DNA of 47,260 nucleotides, from positions 1-47,260 of the forward strand of contig SMNH02000016.1 of assembly GCA_006383075.2 (NCBI GenBank), written 5' to 3'. Below are positions 42,253 through 47,260 of the stretch, one piece after another; within the stretch, counting starts at the first letter, position 1, and each line of letters starts with the position of its first letter. The notes under the pieces were generated by a model. It was not told the origin of the DNA and did no database searches. It saw only the letters and a program-made list of their open reading frames with translations. A program made the position numbers and the translations under genes. Source of the DNA: Kordia sp. TARA_039_SRF. Its GTDB lineage: Bacteria; Bacteroidota; Bacteroidia; Flavobacteriales; Flavobacteriaceae.

Positions 42253-42615
42253 TGATTGTATATTTCTTTATAAAAAAAAATGATAGTACAAATCGGTAAT
42301 CAAAAACCAAGATATAAAATCGAGGTATCACTGTGATTTGAAACTTTATTTTTTCCAAAAATTAACAAGACTGCAAAGATAGCTAAATAATATATATGAT
42401 ATGGTTGAAGCTGCCGTAAATAAATGTGTTAAAGAATCATGAATATCACAAAATTTTCTTAATTTTCGACGCTTCAAAAAAATTTTTTTAACACAATGTC
42501 GGTTTTTTGCGGGTGTTGTTGTTATATATAATGTAAGCAGAATGAAGTGTTTTTTAATAGAAATTGCGACGCTTCTTTTCAAAATTAATAACCTTAGAAT
42601 ACAAACACGACTGTT
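42253..42615. other. Intergenic region between divergent folE and 42616 gene
   Basis: 363 AT-rich bases without a credible gene. The string cgacgcttc occurs twice (near 42468 and 42566). No strong promoter matches were found on either side, and no strong hairpin. Confidence 0.45.
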
Positions 42616-43050
42616 ATGCGTAAAATCTATGTATGTATGATGTTTCTCTTCTTTGGACTTAGTATGAATGCACAAAATATCAATGGTTCATATAAGTTTA
42701 AAGCGCATCAAGTAGATAACTTCATCAATGAAGTTTATGGAGATCAAGCTCAGAAAGTAATTTTCTCCAACAAAAATTTGTACGGAACTTTTAAAAAATT
42801 AATTCTTGAGCGAATGGAGATTGTGCGAAAGTCGGAAATGAAAGGGAAAAAAGTACCTAAAATTACCGCACAAGGCATGTTTGATACGTATAACAGCAAT
42901 GTAAGTCATGATGCTTATTTTGATGTCAACAACTTCAATCCGCTAAAATATAAACTCGTATTTTTTGATGCTAGTTCGTATCAAGTATATGAAATAGACA
43001 ACACGGATTATCTCCTTATTATTAAGCCACAACCTAAACTACAAAACTAA
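42616..43050 (+). CDS. Small exported protein upstream of the giant surface protein
   Basis: 144 residues with a signal peptide (1-19, cleavage NAQN). Not recognised. The mature part is basic ('KKLILERMEIVRKSEMKGKK') followed by a beta-rich half ('YKLVFFDASSYQVYEIDNTD') and no Cys or TM helix. The giant protein gene begins 10 bp after its stop, so they are almost certainly one operon; a partner or chaperone role is only an inference from that spacing. The signal peptide has an internal Met-rich stretch ('MNAQNINGSYKFKAHQVDNF') which sets the start at the first ATG. Nothing similar is elsewhere in the window. Confidence 0.75.
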   Translation: MRKIYVCMMFLFFGLSMNAQNINGSYKFKAHQVDNFINEVYGDQAQKVIFSNKNLYGTFKKLILERMEIVRKSEMKGKKVPKITAQGMFDTYNSNVSHDAYFDVNNFNPLKYKLVFFDASSYQVYEIDNTDYLLIIKPQPKLQN

Positions 43051-43060
43051 ACACCTAGAG

Positions 43061-46000
43061 ATGAAAAAAATAGTTCTCTTACTTCTTATTATAACACCAT
43101 TCTTTTGTTTGGGACAAAACGTTCTTATTGAAAACGGTACCTTTAATATATGTCAAGGTACATTTTTAGATACAGGAGGAAGTGGTGCAGGGCAATATTC
43201 AAACGATGAAAATATTGTCATGACATTATGCCCAAATGCCGCAGGCGATAAAGTTCAATTAGAATTTACGTCGTTTGCTTTGCAAGACATGAGCGATTTC
43301 ATGAATATTTATGACGGTCCTGATACCACAGCACCACAATTTGGTTCATTTACAGGAACTGCGTCTCCAGGAACTGTAATTGCTACAAACTCCAATACTT
43401 CTGGATGTATTACCATAGAATTTATCTCAGATAATGCAGGTGTCAATATTGGTTGGGCAGCAACCATTTCCTGTGTAACGCCATGTCAAACAATCAATTC
43501 TCAATTAGATTCTTCTGTTCCAGCAGCAGATGGAAATGGAATTATTGAAATATGTCAAGGTGATTCTGTAACCTTTAACGGAAGCGCTACATTTAGCTCT
43601 GACGGTACAGGCGCACAATACCAATGGGATTTTGGAGATGGAAACTCTGCCAGCGGACAATCTGTAACGCATACCTTTCCAAATCCAGGAGCGTATATCG
43701 TCAATTTAAACGTGACAGATACGAACAACTGTACAAATGACAACCTTATCAATCAAGTCGTACGAGTTTCTACAACACCCGATTTTACAGGAACTACGCC
43801 TACGGATCCAATTATATGTTTCGGAGATAGTACTACCATTCCAGGAGTGGTAACACCAACACCTTTTATTGTAGAATGTACGCCGCCTGTAAGTGGAGAA
43901 ACATTTTTACCAGATGGAAGTGGTGTTTCGTATGAAACCTCTGTTGCGGTTGACTGTTTTGATTCTGACCAAGTATTAACTTCAGGTTCAGAAATATTAG
44001 AAATCTGTTTGAATATTGAGCATTCGTATACAGGTGATTTAGAAATTGTAATTATAAGTCCAAATGGACAACAAGCTGTATTATTAGAATATCCAAATTC
44101 GGGTGGTGGAACATTTTTAGGACAAGCACTTGACGACGGAAGTACCGCACCTGGAATTGGGGCAGACTATTGTTTTGGGCTTTCGGGAACTGTAACGCTA
44201 GACAACGCTCCAACAACAAACTTAGGTTCAGGAAATGCATTTCAGCCTGGAACATACCTTCCAGAAGATTCAAATGGATTTGATGACTTAATTGGAAGTC
44301 CACTAAATGGTAACTGGACAATTAGAGTGACAGATAATTTAGGTATTGATAACGGATATATCTTCCGTTGGAGTTTAGATTTTGATCCTTCAATTCTTCC
44401 TGCAGATGAATCGTTTACGCCAGTCGTTGCTTCAGAAGGGTGGTTGCCAGATGCTTCCATTACAGATACGACAGGAAATGTAATTACGGTTCAGCCTACA
44501 ACGCCAGGTCAGCATTGTTATACATATGAAATGACAGACGATTTAGGATGTACCTATTCTGAAACTGTATGTATTGATGTAACACCAGAAATTAATAACG
44601 GTGCACCATCTAACTTATCAAACTGCTCCAATAACACCACTGAAGTATTTGATTTAACGGTCAACACAGCACAAGTGCTAGCACCAATAGCCGATACAAC
44701 AGATATGGAAGTTACCTATCATTTGTCGCAAGCGGATGCAGATGCAGGAATCAATGCGCTCACGGATGCACAAGCACAAGCATACACTGCGACTGACGGT
44801 GACGTAATTTACATTAGAATCTCCTACACTGGAACGACTGCAATTGATTGTTTTCAAACAGAATCATTCACAATAAACATCGGTAATACAACTGCCAACG
44901 CAGTTCCAGACTTGGTACTTTGTGATATTGGAAATGATGGAATAGAAGATTTTGACTTATGTACGCAAACAGTCTTAGCACTTGGAACGCAAGATCCTGC
45001 AGAGTACACGGTAACCTATCATGATACACAAGCAGATGCAGACAATAACATGAATCCACTGCCGTGTATCTACACAAATACAACGGCTCCTATAGATGAC
45101 ATCTACATCAGAGTTCAAGACAATAACAGTGCAACGTGTTTTGCGGTAACTTCTTTCGATTTAATATTAAATTCAGAACCAACACTCACAACAGCGCCAG
45201 ACATGGTTGTTTGTGACGATGCTTCAAATGACGGTCAAGAAATTTTTGACTTATCAACGCAAATTCCAATCATTTTAGGAACGCAAAATCCAGCAGATTT
45301 CACAATCAGTTTTCACGCTAGTACCGCTGATGCTGATGCAAACGTAAATCCGCTACCTACGATGTATACAAACATCAATCCTTCTGATGTGATTGTAGTG
45401 AGAGTAGAGGACAATACTACAAACTGTGTGTCAACCACACAATTTAATGTAGTTGTAAATCAATTGCCAATAGCAAATCCTGTAGCGAATGTTGTTGTTT
45501 GTGATGATGATACCAATGATGGAGTAGAAGACTTTGTACTAACGAGTTTTGATACACAAGTATTGGGAACGCAAGACCCGACAGTTTTTGATATTACGTA
45601 TCATGCAACCATGGCAGATGCTGTAAATGATGCAAACCCATTAGCAGTAAACTATACAGCGACAGTGGGTACACAGACGATTTATGTTCGTATAGAAAAC
45701 AATGCAAATCCTTCTTGCAATGACACCACCCAATTTGACATTCGATTAAACGTACAACCAATCGCCAACGAACCAATGGATATGGTTGTGTGTGATGCAG
45801 ATGGCAATGGCACGGAAGACTTTGACTTTAGCACGCAAGAAGTGGCTATTTTAGGCGGACAAAACCCAGCGGATTTTAACATTACCTTCCATAACAGTCA
45901 AGCAGATGCACAAGCAGATGCGGCACCTCTTACAAGTCCCTACACTAGTAGTGGCGGAGAGACGATTCACGTTCGTATTGATAGTACAGAGCCAGGCAAC

Positions 46001-47260
46001 GACTGTTTTGCGATTACAGAATTTGACTTAATTGTAAATGAATTACCTGTAGCGGTACTACCAGCCACGATAGAGGAATGTGATGATGATGCCGATGGTT
46101 TTGCTGACTTTACCCTGACAGATGCTGATGCAGAAATTCTAGCAGGTCAAACCTCTACGGATGCTATGACCATTAGTTACTATCTAACACCAGCAGATGC
46201 ACAAGCGGGCACAGGAACGCCACTTACCTCGCCATACACCAATATGGTAGCAGATACAGGAGAAACTATCTACATTCGAATCGAAAATGATGTTACAGGC
46301 TGTTTTACCACTTCACAGGTAGACATTCAAATCAATCCAGCAGTGACGGCTACCACACCATCGGATTACAGTGTTTGTGACGATACCAATGGCAATGACA
46401 CGGACGGACTAGGAACCTTTGACTTATCTACCTTAGATACAGAAATCCTCGGCACGCTAGCAGGAACCGCAACGGTAACCTACTATGAAACTCCAGCACT
46501 TACTACGCCGCTGCCAACGATGTATACCACCAACATGGCGAACTTGCAAATCATCTACGCGCAAGTGGTAGACAATATAACCGGCTGTTTTGATGTGGTG
46601 CAAGTGACCTTAATCACCAATCCACTACCAAACTTAGACAACATCCCACCGATGATTGCCTGCGACTTTAACAATCCAGGAGACAACATAGAGATGTTTG
46701 ATTTATCTACGCATACCACAGTAGTTGAAAACGGACAAGTAGGACTAACGATTACCTATCACCCAACAGCACTAGATGCAGAAAACAATACCAATGAAAT
46801 CACCATGCCAATCAATGGTACAGATGGAGATATTGTTCACGTACGCGCAGTAAATCCACTAGGTTGTATTCAAACAGGAAGCTTTGAATTACAAGTAGAA
46901 CCATTACCAGTAATCGCAACACCAACAGACTTAGAAGCCTGCGATGATGAAACTGCTGATGGCGTAGCACCAACGGATTTAACGGTTAAAAATGATGAAA
47001 TCACTCTGTCGAATCCAGATTTAAATGTTTCGTATCACCTTACCGATGCAGATGCAGACAATGATGTCAATGCGCTTACGATGCCATATGAAAACACAGG
47101 CTCACCAACAACTTACACTGTTTCGGTACGTGTAGAAGATATCAATACAGGCTGTCATATTGTAACTCAGCTTACAGTGAATATCAATGATACTCCAGCA
47201 GTCTTCCCAGCAACTCCACTAGAATACTGCGACACAGACAACGACGGTATCGGAATCTTT
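43061..47260 (+). CDS. Giant modular surface protein (CUB, PKD, P-domain-like, tandem modules), 3' partial
   Basis: 1400 codons are open to the window edge, no stop. Signal peptide 1-19 ('MKKIVLLLLIITPFFCLGQ'). Residues about 27-142: CUB-like beta-sandwich ('FMNIYDGPDTTAPQFGSF'). About 165-225: PKD ('YQWDFGDGNSASGQSVTHTF'). About 310-440: proprotein-convertase P-domain-like ('HSYTGDLEIVIISPNGQQAV', 'NGNWTIRVTDNLGIDNGY'). From about 505 on: tandem modules of about 97 residues, each with 'CDD..NDG.EDFDL', 'TYH.T.ADA....PL', 'Y....I..RV.......C..' ; nine are complete or nearly so and a tenth begins at the end. The domain mix is that of large Bacteroidota adhesins and T9SS or gliding-type surface proteins. 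A C-terminal sorting domain is expected outside the window. Operon with the 42616 gene. Confidence 0.88.
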   Translation, partial: MKKIVLLLLIITPFFCLGQNVLIENGTFNICQGTFLDTGGSGAGQYSNDENIVMTLCPNAAGDKVQLEFTSFALQDMSDFMNIYDGPDTTAPQFGSFTGTASPGTVIATNSNTSGCITIEFISDNAGVNIGWAATISCVTPCQTINSQLDSSVPAADGNGIIEICQGDSVTFNGSATFSSDGTGAQYQWDFGDGNSASGQSVTHTFPNPGAYIVNLNVTDTNNCTNDNLINQVVRVSTTPDFTGTTPTDPIICFGDSTTIPGVVTPTPFIVECTPPVSGETFLPDGSGVSYETSVAVDCFDSDQVLTSGSEILEICLNIEHSYTGDLEIVIISPNGQQAVLLEYPNSGGGTFLGQALDDGSTAPGIGADYCFGLSGTVTLDNAPTTNLGSGNAFQPGTYLPEDSNGFDDLIGSPLNGNWTIRVTDNLGIDNGYIFRWSLDFDPSILPADESFTPVVASEGWLPDASITDTTGNVITVQPTTPGQHCYTYEMTDDLGCTYSETVCIDVTPEINNGAPSNLSNCSNNTTEVFDLTVNTAQVLAPIADTTDMEVTYHLSQADADAGINALTDAQAQAYTATDGDVIYIRISYTGTTAIDCFQTESFTINIGNTTANAVPDLVLCDIGNDGIEDFDLCTQTVLALGTQDPAEYTVTYHDTQADADNNMNPLPCIYTNTTAPIDDIYIRVQDNNSATCFAVTSFDLILNSEPTLTTAPDMVVCDDASNDGQEIFDLSTQIPIILGTQNPADFTISFHASTADADANVNPLPTMYTNINPSDVIVVRVEDNTTNCVSTTQFNVVVNQLPIANPVANVVVCDDDTNDGVEDFVLTSFDTQVLGTQDPTVFDITYHATMADAVNDANPLAVNYTATVGTQTIYVRIENNANPSCNDTTQFDIRLNVQPIANEPMDMVVCDADGNGTEDFDFSTQEVAILGGQNPADFNITFHNSQADAQADAAPLTSPYTSSGGETIHVRIDSTEPGNDCFAITEFDLIVNELPVAVLPATIEECDDDADGFADFTLTDADAEILAGQTSTDAMTISYYLTPADAQAGTGTPLTSPYTNMVADTGETIYIRIENDVTGCFTTSQVDIQINPAVTATTPSDYSVCDDTNGNDTDGLGTFDLSTLDTEILGTLAGTATVTYYETPALTTPLPTMYTTNMANLQIIYAQVVDNITGCFDVVQVTLITNPLPNLDNIPPMIACDFNNPGDNIEMFDLSTHTTVVENGQVGLTITYHPTALDAENNTNEITMPINGTDGDIVHVRAVNPLGCIQTGSFELQVEPLPVIATPTDLEACDDETADGVAPTDLTVKNDEITLSNPDLNVSYHLTDADADNDVNALTMPYENTGSPTTYTVSVRVEDINTGCHIVTQLTVNINDTPAVFPATPLEYCDTDNDGIGIF

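Noticed and set aside
43061-47260. Reverse-strand ORFs of 60-90 codons inside the giant gene
   Set aside because: They mirror the repeated forward modules, have no promoter or homologous features, and are explained by the forward coding sequence.

Overview
The window is a chromosomal segment of a marine-type member of the Bacteroidota, most likely a Flavobacteriaceae genome close to Kordia. The evidence is AT-rich DNA (roughly 35% G+C by eye), Bacteroidota-type promoters (TTG / TAnnTTTG), a fused secDF, a Por/T9SS C-terminal sorting domain, many secreted proteins whose signal peptides end in AQ, and GG-leader peptides of the Bacteroidota lanthipeptide type. I see no tRNA, rRNA, CRISPR array, transposase or prophage gene.

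Layout. 1-2.8 kb: a small secreted protein, a Dps ferritin-like protein, a CIA30-fold protein and the tRNA methyltransferase trmL. 2.9-9.2 kb: a glycan-assembly region with a family 4 glycosyltransferase facing a divergent GT4 + FdtA-type sugar ketoisomerase pair, then a tightly overlapping reverse-strand operon (FtsE-like ABC ATPase, zinc-ribbon methyltransferase, two GT2 enzymes). 9.3-10.3 kb: three tandem GG-leader, Cys-rich precursor peptides, each followed by its own terminator. 10.6-15.4 kb: a 1012-residue TPR protein and an outer-membrane beta-barrel. 15.9-20.7 kb: amidohydrolase, DUF2911 protein and asnB, separated by repeat-rich intergenic DNA. 21.1-26.2 kb: a repeat lipoprotein, a dipeptide epimerase and a T9SS cargo protein. 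26.5-31.5 kb: gyrB, a beta-barrel protein, mdh and a DUF4412-like protein. 31.6-36.6 kb: two exported proteins resembling the SecD periplasmic head, then secDF. 36.6-38.2 kb: a fourth GG-leader peptide, a GT2-TPR glycosyltransferase with a TTG start, and a 45-residue GG-motif peptide ORF immediately upstream of it in the same frame. 38.3-42.3 kb: a reverse-strand housekeeping run folE-cysS-yidD-lgt-DUF192, in which yidD appears to start with AUU. 42.6 kb to the end: a small secreted protein and the first 1400 codons of a giant modular surface protein that runs off the window.

How the parts relate. The most interesting content is a scattered set of ribosomally made peptides. Four share a leader of the form K-x-L-K-S/T-L-x-L-x-K-x-x-I-S-x-L...GG. 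A fifth, unrelated one sits one stop codon before a GT2-TPR enzyme, a fold combination also known from the glycocin transferase SunS. No dehydratase, cyclase or peptidase-transporter is in the window, so any maturation enzymes must be encoded elsewhere. The SecD-head-like proteins next to secDF are a second candidate for an undescribed system. Intergenic DNA between 15.4 and 21 kb and at 31.5 kb carries families of short palindromic repeats. All functional statements come from reading motifs by eye; no database search was run.
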